Below are positions 9,705 through 20,104 of a DNA stretch of 64,000 bases, in pieces; the first letter of the stretch is position 1; the number at the start of each line of letters is the position of its first letter. The DNA comes from Microvirga sp. (GTDB taxonomy: Bacteria > Pseudomonadota > Alphaproteobacteria > Rhizobiales > Beijerinckiaceae): NCBI GenBank assembly GCA_029266525.1, contig JAQSWQ010000008.1, positions 1-64,000 on the forward strand, written 5' to 3'. The notes under the pieces are model-generated. The model made no database searches, was not told where the DNA came from, and was given only the letters and a program-made list of their open reading frames with translations. The position numbers were made by a program, and so were the translations under genes.

Positions 9705-10446
9705 GGCGCTCCTTCGCCTCGACCGGCTGCGCAAGGCCTATGGCGCGCTTGTCGTGACCGATGACGTGAATCTGGAAGTGCTCCCGGGTGAGCTTCACGC
9801 GGTGATCGGCCCGAACGGCGCTGGCAAGACCACGCTCATCCACCAGATCTCCGGCCTCGCCGCGCCAGACGCCGGACGTATCCTGTTCGAGGGTGAGGAC
9901 ATCACGCGCCTTGCCATGCATGAGCGGGTGCGGCGCGGGCTTGCGCGCTCCTTCCAGATCACCTCGATCCTGCCCGGCTTCTCGGCGCTGGAAAACGTCG
10001 CGCTCGCCGTGCAGGCGCGTTCCGGCTCGAGCTTCCGCTTCTTCGGCGACGCTTCCGAGGAGCCGACGCTGAACGAGCCGGCGATGAAGTTTCTCGACAC
10101 CGTCTCCCTCGCCCCTCGCGCCCATCTTCCGGCCGGTCTCCTCTCGCATGGCGAAAAGCGCCAGCTCGAATTGGCGATCGCGCTCGCGACCGAGCCGAAG
10201 CTCCTCCTCCTCGACGAGCCGCTCGCCGGCACCGGTCACGAGGAATCGGTCCGCGTGGTCGCCATGCTGCGCGGCCTTAAGGGCCGCTACAGCCTCATGC
10301 TGATCGAGCATGACATGGACGCGGTCTTCGCCCTCGCCGACCGCGTCAGTGTGCTGGTCTACGGCCGAGTTATCGCGACCGGTCGCGCGGAGGAGGTTCG
10401 CGCCAATGCGGAGGTGCGCAGCGCTTACCTTGGCGAGGAGGCGTGA
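9697..10446 (+). CDS. ABC transporter ATP-binding protein (LivG-like)
   Basis: GPNGAGKTTLIHQISGL, LSHGEKRQLELAIALATEPKLLLLDEPLAG. Confidence 0.92.
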   Translation: MAEALLRLDRLRKAYGALVVTDDVNLEVLPGELHAVIGPNGAGKTTLIHQISGLAAPDAGRILFEGEDITRLAMHERVRRGLARSFQITSILPGFSALENVALAVQARSGSSFRFFGDASEEPTLNEPAMKFLDTVSLAPRAHLPAGLLSHGEKRQLELAIALATEPKLLLLDEPLAGTGHEESVRVVAMLRGLKGRYSLMLIEHDMDAVFALADRVSVLVYGRVIATGRAEEVRANAEVRSAYLGEEA

Positions 10447-11144
10447 TGCTGAGCGTGACCAAGCTCCGCACCGCTTACGGCGCCGCGCAGGTGCTGTTCG
10501 ACCTCACCTTCGAAGTCGGGCCGGGCGAGGTCGTGACGCTTCTCGGCCGCAACGGCATGGGCAAGACCACGACCGTCAACTCGATCATGGGACTGGTGCG
10601 CCCGCGCGGCGGCTCAGTGACATTTGAGGGGCGCGAGCTCGCGCGGCTGCCGTCCTACCGCGTCGCGCAGGCAGGGCTCGGCCTCGTGCCGGAGGGACGG
10701 CAGATCTTTCCGACGCTCACAGTCGAGGAGAACCTCGTCGCGACCGCCGCAGCGCGCTTCGGCGCGCCGCGCTGGACGAAGGAGCGCGTCTACGACCACT
10801 TCCCGCGCCTGAAGGAGCGGCGCTCAAATCTCGGCACGCAGCTCTCGGGCGGAGAGCAGCAGATGCTGGCGATCGGACGCGCGCTGATGACCAATCCGAA
10901 GCTCCTCATCCTCGACGAGGCGACCGAGGGGCTGGCGCCGCTGGTCCGGGCTGAAATCTGGAGCTGCCTGGAGCGCCTCAAGGGCGAGCGCCATGCCATC
11001 GTCGTGATCGACAAGAACGTCGATGCCTTGACGCGCTTCGCCGACCGGCACGTGATCGTCGAGAAGGGCCGCGTGGTCTGGACCGGCACGAGCGCCGAGC
11101 TGCGCGCCGATCCTACGGTCAAGGAGCGTTACCTGCATGTCTGA
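10443..11144 (+). CDS. ABC transporter ATP-binding protein (LivF-like)
   Basis: LGRNGMGKTTTVNSIMGLVRPRGGSV, LSGGEQQMLAIGRALMTNPKLLILDEATEGLAPL. Confidence 0.92.
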   Translation: MMLSVTKLRTAYGAAQVLFDLTFEVGPGEVVTLLGRNGMGKTTTVNSIMGLVRPRGGSVTFEGRELARLPSYRVAQAGLGLVPEGRQIFPTLTVEENLVATAAARFGAPRWTKERVYDHFPRLKERRSNLGTQLSGGEQQMLAIGRALMTNPKLLILDEATEGLAPLVRAEIWSCLERLKGERHAIVVIDKNVDALTRFADRHVIVEKGRVVWTGTSAELRADPTVKERYLHV

Positions 11145-11159
11145 GCAACGGAGACGACC

Positions 11160-11609
11160 ATGAAGAACGAAACGGCGGGCATCACTCGGGCCAACGAAGG
11201 GCACGAGGGGATTGTTTGGAACATCCTCGGGCAAACCTATGTGCCGAAGAGCGTTACCGAGCACTCCTTCTCCTGGCACGCGACCTTCCCGCCCGACACC
11301 TTCGTGCCGCCGCACATCCACCCGACGCAGGACGAGTACCTCTACATTCTCGAGGGACGGCTCGATTTCTGGCTGGATGGGCAGGACACATCGGCGACGC
11401 CCGGCGACCTTGTGCGCCTGCCCATGGGCAAGCCCCACGGCATCTTCAACAAGTCGGGCGCGACGGCCAAATGCCTGTTCTGGGTTTCGCCGACCCGCAA
11501 GCTCTACGACCTGTTCTGGGGCATCCACAACATGTCGCCGCAGACGCCGGAGGCGGTGGTGGCGCTCTCCGCGAAGCACGAAGTGGATTTCCTGCCGCCG
11601 CCTGCATGA
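11160..11609 (+). CDS. Cupin domain-containing protein
   Basis: 149 aa; HATFPPDTFVPPHIHPTQDEYLYILEGRLDFWLDGQ...PGDLVRLPMGKPHGIFNKSG. Confidence 0.85.
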   Translation: MKNETAGITRANEGHEGIVWNILGQTYVPKSVTEHSFSWHATFPPDTFVPPHIHPTQDEYLYILEGRLDFWLDGQDTSATPGDLVRLPMGKPHGIFNKSGATAKCLFWVSPTRKLYDLFWGIHNMSPQTPEAVVALSAKHEVDFLPPPA

Positions 11610-11649
11610 CCTGACCATCATCCGGCGAACCGGCGCACGCTCAGAAAGA

Positions 11650-11675
11650 AAAGGCCCCGGCAAGCCGGGGCCTTT
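11650..11675. terminator. Bidirectional intrinsic terminator between convergent genes
   Basis: AAAGGCCCCGG-CAAG-CCGGGGCCTTT, perfect 11-bp stem. Confidence 0.85.
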
Positions 11676-11696
11676 CGAAGCGCAGCGAGCTTTATC

Positions 11697-12786
<1,090 letters not shown>

Positions 12787-13002
12787 CAGTTCTCCTCCCC
12801 TCTGGCGGGGTTCCCTTTGGGCCCGTCTGGTCGGGCTGAGGGAATAAGGCACGGAAACTGGGCCTTTACACAAGGGTAAACTTCGCTCAGCATCGTTAAC
12901 GTTGCGCCCTGCTGCTGATCGCCCCGGTTCGACGGGGCGGGGGCAGAGCCGGTTGAAACGGCAACGCCCGCCGTGCGACGCTGTGCGCATCCACGACCAC
13001 GG

Positions 13003-13779
13003 ATGATCAAGATCTACCGCGCACTCTGCGGCCTCTGGCTTGCCGCGTCCCTCGCCGCCCCGACAGCGGCCGAGGAGGCACACACGCTTCGCATTGCGAC
13101 GGAGGGCGCGTTCCCGCCCTTCAACTACATGGAGGGCGATGAGCCGGCAGGCTTCGAGGTCGACCTCGCAAAAGCGCTCTGCGCGGCGGCAAAGGCGAAA
13201 TGCGTCTTCGTGCTCCGCGAGTGGGACGACATGATCAAGGGCCTCCTGCGGAGGGAGTACGACGCCGTCATGGCCTCGATGGCGATCACCAAGAAACGCA
13301 AGGCCAGGATCGCCTTTTCGATACCTTACTATCGCGTGCCAGCCGCCTTCATCGCTCGCAAGGACGCCGACATCTACACCGTCACGCCTGAGGCGCTTGA
13401 CGGAAAGCGCGTCGGCGCGGTCGCGGACAGCGAGCACGCACGCTTCCTCGAGGCACGCTACCCCGCTGCGGAACTCCGGACTTACGGTAAGCTCGAGGAG
13501 GCGAACCTCGACCTCCTCGCGGAGCGAATTGATCTCGTGCTCGCAGACCGGCTCGCCCTGACGAAGTTCCTCGACGGCCAGGAAGGTCGGAACTGCTGCC
13601 GGCTCGTCGCGAACGCGCCCTTCGATCCCGTCTTCTACCATCCGGGCGTTGCGGTGGGGCTGCGCAAGGACGAGCCGAGCCTGAAGGCGCTGTTCGACCG
13701 CGCCATCGAGGCGGTGATCGCCGATGGCACCCACGATCGCATCCGGGCGAAATATTTCTCCTTCGACATCAAGCACTGA
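13003..13779 (+). CDS. Polar amino acid-type solute-binding protein (SBP_bac_3)
   Basis: LRIATEGAFPPFNYMEGDEPAGFEVDLAKALCAAAKAKCVFVLREWDDMIKGLLRREYDAVMASMAIT. Confidence 0.88.
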   Translation: MIKIYRALCGLWLAASLAAPTAAEEAHTLRIATEGAFPPFNYMEGDEPAGFEVDLAKALCAAAKAKCVFVLREWDDMIKGLLRREYDAVMASMAITKKRKARIAFSIPYYRVPAAFIARKDADIYTVTPEALDGKRVGAVADSEHARFLEARYPAAELRTYGKLEEANLDLLAERIDLVLADRLALTKFLDGQEGRNCCRLVANAPFDPVFYHPGVAVGLRKDEPSLKALFDRAIEAVIADGTHDRIRAKYFSFDIKH

Positions 13780-13879
13780 AGCTTTCCCCGCCGCGGTCAA
13801 GGCAGGTGTTTGACGCCGTTCCGGCCCGACCCTAGAAGCTTCGCTGCGTGCTCCTGCAACTCGAAAAAGGTCGGCAACG

Positions 13880-14746
13880 ATGGCGAAGGTCGCCTTCCTC
13901 GGTCTCGGCGTCATGGGGTATCCAATGGCGCGCCATCTGAAGACCAAGGGCCACGAGGTCACGGTCTACAACCGCACCGCCGCAAAGGCCGAGAAGTGGG
14001 CGTCGGAGAACGGCGGCCGCGTAGCAAAGTCTCCGAAGAAGGCGGCGCAAGAGCAGGAGATCGTATTCTGTTGCGTCGGCAACGACGATGATCTGAGACA
14101 AGTGGCGACCGGCCCTGACGGCGCTTTCGCGGGCATGGAGCGCGGCGCGATCTTCGTCGACCACACGACGGCGTCCGCGCTCGTCGCGCGCGAGCTGCAC
14201 GCCAAAGCCAAGGATGGTGGCATCGGCTTCGTCGACGCACCGGTCTCAGGCGGTCAGGCCGGGGCCGAGAACGGCATGCTGACGGTGATGTGCGGCGGCG
14301 ATGCCGATGTCTATGGCAAGGCTGAGCCGGTCATCATGAGCTTCGCCCGCGCCTGTCGGCTGCTCGGAGGGCCGGGATCAGGCCAGCTCACCAAGATGAT
14401 CAACCAGATATGCATCGCTGGCCTCGTCCAGGGCCTTTCCGAAGGAATCCATTTCGGTAAGCGCGCAGGCCTCGACATCGATGCGGTGCTCGACGTGATC
14501 TCGAAAGGCGCCGCAGGGTCGTGGCAGATGGAGAACCGCGGCAAGACCATGAATCAGGGCAAGTTCGACTTCGGCTTCGCGGTCGACTGGATGCGCAAGG
14601 ACCTCGGCATCTGCCTCGACGAGGCGCGCCGGAACGGGGCGCAGCTGCCGGTCACCGCCCTCGTCGACCAGTTCTACGCCGAGGTTCAGAAGATGGGCGG
14701 ACGGCGCTGGGATACGTCAAGCCTGATTGCCCGGTTCGAGGGCTGA
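13880..14746 (+). CDS. NAD(P)-dependent oxidoreductase, 3-hydroxyisobutyrate dehydrogenase family
   Basis: KVAFLGLGVMGYPMARHLKTKGHEVTVYNRT, FVDAPVSGGQAGAENGMLTVMCGG, LTKMINQICIAG. Confidence 0.92.
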   Translation: MAKVAFLGLGVMGYPMARHLKTKGHEVTVYNRTAAKAEKWASENGGRVAKSPKKAAQEQEIVFCCVGNDDDLRQVATGPDGAFAGMERGAIFVDHTTASALVARELHAKAKDGGIGFVDAPVSGGQAGAENGMLTVMCGGDADVYGKAEPVIMSFARACRLLGGPGSGQLTKMINQICIAGLVQGLSEGIHFGKRAGLDIDAVLDVISKGAAGSWQMENRGKTMNQGKFDFGFAVDWMRKDLGICLDEARRNGAQLPVTALVDQFYAEVQKMGGRRWDTSSLIARFEG

Positions 14747-14931
14747 CGTTAGCGCGCCAGGATCGAGGCCAGTTGGGCGCGGAGGGCCGGCAGGAGCTCG
14801 TCTCGCACCAAGGGGGTGCATCCTCAGCCCGCCGTTGACCGATTGGGCGCGGCTCGTGCGGCAGCGGTCCGCGGTAACGCGGCGTAGGGCGGCAGGCGCG
14901 CAGGCGCTCAAGGGGTTGCTCGAGATCGCGC

Positions 14932-15675
14932 TCAGACGTCGAGAACGAGGCCGTCATATGCGAGGAGATAGCCGCGGGTCTCGATCTCAGCGAGCTTCTC
15001 CAGAACCTCTGCGCTCATATGCGTCAGCATGATGCGGCGCGCCCCGAAGCGGGCGCGGTTCGCGTCGATCTCCTCGAGCGAGAGATGCGCGACCGGCGCG
15101 CCGGTGAGGCGATAGCACTCGGTGACGAAGAGATCGGCGCCCTGAGCCGCCTCGACGAGCGTTTCGGTCCAGCTTGTGTCGCCCGAATAGACCAGGGTGC
15201 GCCCGCTCGCTCTCAGGCGAACCGCTGTGGAAGGCGCGCCCGAAGGATGCACGACTTCGGCGGTCCAGATGTCGATGTCCCCGAAGCGGTGGTCGGTGCG
15301 GCATGGCAGATCGACGAAGTTTAGGGCAAACTTCCATTTGTTGGTGGAAGAGCGCGGGAAGAATACCTCCTGAGCCGCCTTCACGCGCTCTTGCGTGCCG
15401 ACCGGGCCGATGATGGTGAGCGGCTTTTCGCGATGGCGGTCGAACTGCGCGTCGAGCAGGAGAAACGGAAGCCCGCCGAAGTGGTCGCCGTGAAGGTGTG
15501 AGAGCATCACCGCGTCGATGCAGTTCGGGTCGAGGCCAAGCCGCTTCAGGGCGACGAGGGAGGTCGCGCCGAAATCGAGGGCGATGGTCGTGGCGGCGGT
15601 CTCGACGAGGAAGCACGTGTTCGCTCGGGCGCCCGAACCGAACGCGTCTCCGCAGCCAACCGCGGTGAAGCGCAT
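14932..15675 (-). CDS. MBL fold metallo-hydrolase
   Basis: MRFTAVGCGDAFGSGARANTCFLVE..., VMLSHLHGDHFGGLPFLLLDAQF, YSGDTSWTETLVEAAQGADLFVTECY. Confidence 0.9.
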   Translation of the reverse strand: MRFTAVGCGDAFGSGARANTCFLVETAATTIALDFGATSLVALKRLGLDPNCIDAVMLSHLHGDHFGGLPFLLLDAQFDRHREKPLTIIGPVGTQERVKAAQEVFFPRSSTNKWKFALNFVDLPCRTDHRFGDIDIWTAEVVHPSGAPSTAVRLRASGRTLVYSGDTSWTETLVEAAQGADLFVTECYRLTGAPVAHLSLEEIDANRARFGARRIMLTHMSAEVLEKLAEIETRGYLLAYDGLVLDV

Positions 15676-15677
15676 GG

Positions 15678-16289
15678 TCAAGCCTGTGCGCTCGGCCGCG
15701 CCGCCAACGCCGCATGCCATCGGCGGACATTCGCGAACTCGTCGGGAAGGGCGATCTTAGCCGGCTTCATGAAGTCGAGGCCGACGAGACCGGTAATGTC
15801 GGCGACCGAGAAGCGGTCGCCGGCGATGAACTCGCGCGCGCCGAGTTCGCGGTCGACAAGCGACAGGAAGCTCAGCACTTTCGGCTTGTTGGCCTCGCCC
15901 CAGGCCGGGACCTGGGGGATCTCCATCTGCGCCATGGCCGGGTGCAGGTGGCGGAAGACCTCGGCCACGACGCCGAGCAGCCCGAACTCGAGCCGACGCT
16001 GCCACATCTCGACCGTGGCGCGACTGAGCGCGTCGGTTCCGAAGAGCGGCGGCTCGGGGTGGAGTTCCTCGAAATAGCGGCAGATCGCGATCGATTCCGT
16101 CAGTACCGTGCCGTCGTCGAGCTCGAGCGCCGGCGTGCGCTGGAGCGGGTTCACGGCGACATAGGCTGGCGTCCTGTGCTCGAACTTGCCGAGATCGATT
16201 GGGACGAGCGCGACGGATACGCCCTTCTCGGCCAGGAAAATCCGCACCCGGCGCGGATTGGGCGCGCGTCCCGCGTCGTAAAGCTTCAT
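15678..16289 (-). CDS. Glutathione S-transferase family protein
   Basis: MKLYDAGRAPNPRRVRIFLAEKGVSVALVPIDL...; NPLQRTPALELDDGTVLTESIAICRYFEELHP. Confidence 0.9.
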   Translation of the reverse strand: MKLYDAGRAPNPRRVRIFLAEKGVSVALVPIDLGKFEHRTPAYVAVNPLQRTPALELDDGTVLTESIAICRYFEELHPEPPLFGTDALSRATVEMWQRRLEFGLLGVVAEVFRHLHPAMAQMEIPQVPAWGEANKPKVLSFLSLVDRELGAREFIAGDRFSVADITGLVGLDFMKPAKIALPDEFANVRRWHAALAARPSAQA

Positions 16290-16386
16290 CGGCATCCCCT
16301 CGTCTGACAGACGAACCACGGCCGCTGCGACGGAGTCAATCGGCCAAGCTTATCGGCTGCCCCTCGGACGAAAGCCGACCCGAAAG

Positions 16387-16411
16387 AAAAAGGCGCGGCT
16401 TGCGCCGCGCC
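16387..16411 (-). terminator. Orphan intrinsic terminator (minus strand)
   Basis: Minus strand GGCGCGGC-GCAA-GCCGCGCC-TTTTT; no minus-strand CDS immediately upstream. Confidence 0.7.
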
Positions 16412-16540
16412 AGGGGTCTCGAGGGTCAGGAAAAAACGAGAATGTGTTCTACGCCCGCCGGCCCCCAGCCCGATGTGCGCTGGCGCACACGACCCCTGCG
16501 GGCTTGGGGCCCGAGCCGCCGATCAAGGATGGTTAACCAA
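16388..16540 (-). ncRNA. Putative small RNA (speculative)
   Basis: Orphan terminator plus nested inverted repeat GCCCCCAGCCCG (16461-16472)/CGGGCTTGGGGC (16499-16510) with inner TGTGCG-CTGG-CGCACA. Confidence 0.3.
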
Positions 16541-16551
16541 TCTCCGCCATC

Positions 16552-18129
16552 ATGATTTGTGCCGGGCGCCGGTCTTCGCCGCGCCGGCGCGTCTCGTGTT
16601 GCGTGATGAGTTCAACGACGCCGCAGATGATCGAGCGGGGCGCGCCGGCGTCGGAGGGTGGCTCACGGCGGCGCCGGCTTGCAAAGGACGTGCGCGACGT
16701 CCGTGAGCGGCTGACCTCCTCGATCGGTCTCGAGCGCGCCTTCGACTACGAGCTCGTCCGGCTGTTCGCGCAGTACCGCACAAGCGCCTCGCTTCCGCTC
16801 TTCGGACTCGCTTCGGCGATCGGCGCCGTCGCGACGATCTGGATTCCGCTCCAAAGCACAGCCCTCTGGTTCAGCCTAGTCCTGGCCGGGATGGGGCTGA
16901 TGCTGACGCTGTCGCAGCGCTTCCTGCGCGAGGATCCCGACCGCGTCCGGCTCGAAGTCTGGCGTCGGCGCTTCATTCTCGGAGAGCTGCTGCAGGGCGC
17001 GAGCTGGGCGCTGATCATCCAGGTGTTGGTTGCCGCGCAACCTGTCGGAGCGCGCAGCTTCCTTCTCTTCATCATGGTGATGCTCGCGGCCGTCACGGCG
17101 ATGCTGTCCGCGACAATCCCGGTCGCGGTCTATGCCGGGCTCGTCCCGCTTGCCATTGCGATGCTGTCGCTCACGATCTCATCACCCGGCATGGACATGA
17201 TCATGCTGGTGGCGATGGCGGCGAGCGCTCAGGTGTTCTTTCTTTTCCTCGCCAACCGCCTTTATTCGAGCGCCGTGGCGACGCTTCAGTCCCGCGCCGA
17301 GAAGGATGCGATCTTTGCGGAGCTCGAAGAGGCGAAGGCCAACTCGGACGAGGCGCGCCGCCGAGCCGAGGAGGCGAACCTCGCGAAGTCCCGCTTCCTC
17401 GCGACCATGAGCCACGAGCTGCGGACGCCGCTCAATGCGATCCTCGGCTTCTCCGAGGTGATGAAGAACGAGGTGTTCGGGGCGCACGCCTCAGCATCGT
17501 ACAAGGAATATGCGAGCGACATCCACGGAAGCGGTCAGCATCTTCTCACCCTTATCAACGAGATCCTCGACCTCTCGCGCATCGAAGCCGGCCGTTACGA
17601 GCTGAACGAGGAAGCGGTGGCGCTGCCTTACCTGGTCGAGGATTGCCGACACATGCTGACCCTGCGGGCCAAGGCCAAGAACCAGGCTATCCGTGAGTTC
17701 GTGGACCCGAGCTTGCCGCGACTCTGGGCCGACGAGCGGGCGTTGCGCCAGATCGTGCTCAACATCCTCTCGAACGCGGTGAAGTTCACGCCGCCCGGCG
17801 GCGAGATCACGATCAAGGTCGGCTGGACCTCGTCGGGCGGCCAGTACCTCAGCGTCAAGGACACCGGCCCCGGCATCCCCGAAGACGAGATCCCGATCGT
17901 GATGTCGTCCTTCGGCCGGGGCTCGGTCGCGATCAAGACGGCGGAGCAGGGCTCGGGCCTCGGGCTGCCGATCGTGAAGGGCCTGGTCGACCTCCATGGC
18001 GGCGGGTTCCAGCTCAAATCGAAGCCGCGCGAGGGCACGGAGGTGATCGTGACCTTCCCGGCAACCCGCGTGATGGACGCCCTGGCGGCGGTGCAGCAAT
18101 CGAAAGAGCCGCGACCGCGCGCCGCCTAA
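16552..18129 (+). CDS. Membrane sensor histidine kinase (PleC/DivJ-like kinase core)
   Basis: Hydrophobic segments; KSRFLATMSHELRTPLNAILGFSEVMKNEVFG, NILSNAVKFTPPGGEITIKV, GSGLGLPIVKGLVDLHGG. Start may be 16606. Confidence 0.9.
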   Translation: MICAGRRSSPRRRVSCCVMSSTTPQMIERGAPASEGGSRRRRLAKDVRDVRERLTSSIGLERAFDYELVRLFAQYRTSASLPLFGLASAIGAVATIWIPLQSTALWFSLVLAGMGLMLTLSQRFLREDPDRVRLEVWRRRFILGELLQGASWALIIQVLVAAQPVGARSFLLFIMVMLAAVTAMLSATIPVAVYAGLVPLAIAMLSLTISSPGMDMIMLVAMAASAQVFFLFLANRLYSSAVATLQSRAEKDAIFAELEEAKANSDEARRRAEEANLAKSRFLATMSHELRTPLNAILGFSEVMKNEVFGAHASASYKEYASDIHGSGQHLLTLINEILDLSRIEAGRYELNEEAVALPYLVEDCRHMLTLRAKAKNQAIREFVDPSLPRLWADERALRQIVLNILSNAVKFTPPGGEITIKVGWTSSGGQYLSVKDTGPGIPEDEIPIVMSSFGRGSVAIKTAEQGSGLGLPIVKGLVDLHGGGFQLKSKPREGTEVIVTFPATRVMDALAAVQQSKEPRPRAA

Positions 18130-19160
18130 CCGGCCGCAACCTGCCGCGAGACGCCGGCCTGCTCGAAACTCGCCATACCGCGATGGCAAGCGACTGCGGC
18201 GCGGATCAGCCCAAGCGCCAGCGCCGCGCCAGAGGCCTCGCCGAGACGCATGCCGAGGGCCAGCAGCGGAACCTTGCCGAGACGCTCGAGCACCTCCTGG
18301 TGGGCCCCTTCGCCAGAAAGGTGCCCGGCGATGCAATGGTCGATGGACGCCGGGTGGAGCGCATGGAGGACCGCCGCCGCGGCGGTCGCGACATAGCCGT
18401 CGAGCACCACTGGAATGCGCTCCATGCGCGCGGCGAGGATAGCGCCGGCGACTGCCGCGACATCGCGGCCGCCGAGACGGCGCAGCACCTCGAGCGGATC
18501 GCCGAGATGGCCCTCGTGCCGCGCGAGCGCCGCCCTCACCGTCGCAACCTTGCGCGCGTAGCCCGCCTCGTCGACGCCGCTGCCGAGGCCGACCCAAGTC
18601 GCCGGCGCGCCGCCATAGAGGGCGGCGTAGATCGCCGCCGCGATGGTGGTGTTGCCGATTCCCATCTCACCGACGGCAAGGATATCCGTCCCGCCGGCGA
18701 TCGCCTCCATGCCGAATGCCATGGTGGCAACGCAGGCCCTCTCGTCCATGGCTGCGTCGTCCACGATGTCGGCGGTGGGCATGTCGAGAGCGAGATCGAA
18801 GGCCTTGAAGCCGAGGTTGTAGGTGGTGCAGATCTGGTTGATCGCGGCGCCGCCGGCCGCGAAATTCTCGAGCATCTGTCGGTTGACCTCTGGGGGGTAA
18901 GCCGAGACGCCGCGCGCCGCGACCCCGTGGCTTGCGGAAAAGACGCAGACGAGCGGGCGGTCGACCGTCGGGATCGGCTTGCCTTGCCACGCGGCAAGCC
19001 ATTCGACCAGCCATTCGAGCCGGCCCAGGCTCCCGGGAGGCTTGGTCAGCTCGCGATCGCGCGCCCGCACTGCCCGGACGGCGGCTTCGTCCGGCCCCGG
19101 CATTTGGTCGAACAGGCGGCGAACGTCCGCGAACGGGGTCGCGCCGGGGCTCACCTCCAT
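18126..19160 (-). CDS. cobT: Nicotinate-nucleotide--dimethylbenzimidazole phosphoribosyltransferase
   Basis: MEVSPGATPFADVRRLFDQMPGPDEAA...RELTKPPGSLGRLEWLVEWLAAWQGK, ILAVGEMGIGNTTIAAAIYAALYG. Confidence 0.93.
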   Translation of the reverse strand: MEVSPGATPFADVRRLFDQMPGPDEAAVRAVRARDRELTKPPGSLGRLEWLVEWLAAWQGKPIPTVDRPLVCVFSASHGVAARGVSAYPPEVNRQMLENFAAGGAAINQICTTYNLGFKAFDLALDMPTADIVDDAAMDERACVATMAFGMEAIAGGTDILAVGEMGIGNTTIAAAIYAALYGGAPATWVGLGSGVDEAGYARKVATVRAALARHEGHLGDPLEVLRRLGGRDVAAVAGAILAARMERIPVVLDGYVATAAAAVLHALHPASIDHCIAGHLSGEGAHQEVLERLGKVPLLALGMRLGEASGAALALGLIRAAVACHRGMASFEQAGVSRQVAAG

Positions 19161-19238
19161 GGGTATTCCTGGCTGCTTTGCTCGGCAGAACGGCAAGGCC
19201 GACCTATAAGGGGCCATGCCACCCTGGTGAAGCGGGCG

Positions 19239-20084
19239 ATGCCGCTCAAGCCATTTGCCGAAGACGCGTTGCGCCAGCTTGCCGCGGGCGGGAGGAATTT
19301 CCTGTCCGACCTCCTGCGCTGCCTGCGCTTCTATTCACGCCTTCCCGTGCCGGTGCTCGCCTCGGAGATCGAACCCTATGGGGCGCCCGATTTTGCGACC
19401 ATGCCGCGCGCGGTGCCGCTCGCGGGTGCGATCATCGGCGCCGTCGGCGCGCTCGTGCTCGCGGGCGGGCATACGCTGGGCCTAGGCGCCTGGCTCTGCG
19501 CAGCGTTTGCCGTCGCAAGCCTGACGCTCGCAACCGGTGCGTTCCATGAGGACGGTCTCGCCGACGCGGCGGATGGTCTCGGCGGCGGTGCGACGCCCGA
19601 GCGACGCCTCGAGATCATGAAGGATAGTCGCATCGGCTCCTTCGGCGGCGCGGCACTGATCCTGGCTTACCTCCTGCGCATCGGCTGCCTTGCCGAAATC
19701 CTTGCAAGGACCGATCCCTTTAGCGCGGCGGCGGCGCTCATCGTGGTCGCCGCGCTCTCCCGCACGGCCGGGCTCGTGCTGATGACCCTTCTGCCGCCTG
19801 CGCGCGTGACCGGCTCCTCCTATGTGGCGGGGCAGCCCGCGGCGGGGATCGTGGCCACCGCCTGGCTGATCTGCGGCGCGCTCGCCGTGATCGCCGGGAT
19901 TGTCGCACCCCTGCCCTGGCCTGGATTGCTCCTCGCCTTCGTTTTCGCCGGCGGCGTTGCGGTCGCGATGACGCGGCTCTCGGCTCGGCTGATCGGCGGC
20001 CAGACCGGCGACGTCGGAGGGGCCATCCAGCAGCTCGCGGAAATCGCCGCCTATCTCGGGCTCTTGATTGCGGCGCGGCCGTAA
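19239..20084 (+). CDS. cobS: Adenosylcobinamide-GDP ribazoletransferase
   Basis: LLRCLRFYSRLPVPVLASE..., TGAFHEDGLADAADGLGGGATPERRLEIMKDSRIGSFGGAAL. Confidence 0.93.
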   Translation: MPLKPFAEDALRQLAAGGRNFLSDLLRCLRFYSRLPVPVLASEIEPYGAPDFATMPRAVPLAGAIIGAVGALVLAGGHTLGLGAWLCAAFAVASLTLATGAFHEDGLADAADGLGGGATPERRLEIMKDSRIGSFGGAALILAYLLRIGCLAEILARTDPFSAAAALIVVAALSRTAGLVLMTLLPPARVTGSSYVAGQPAAGIVATAWLICGALAVIAGIVAPLPWPGLLLAFVFAGGVAVAMTRLSARLIGGQTGDVGGAIQQLAEIAAYLGLLIAARP

Positions 20085-20104
20085 CGAGATATTCCTGAAG
20101 CCTG

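Noticed and set aside
14747-14931. Possible gene remnant (..TPLVRDELLPALRAQLASILAR* on minus strand) between the dehydrogenase and MBL genes
   Set aside because: Only about 23 codons before an upstream stop; too short to support a pseudogene call without a database search.
18183-19238. N-terminal extension of the cobS ORF in the track
   Set aside because: This part is antisense to cobT; CobS homology begins at MPLKPFAEDALRQL (19239).
19161-19238. Cobalamin riboswitch between cobT and cobS
   Set aside because: The gap is only about 78 bp and no B12-box-like sequence is visible.
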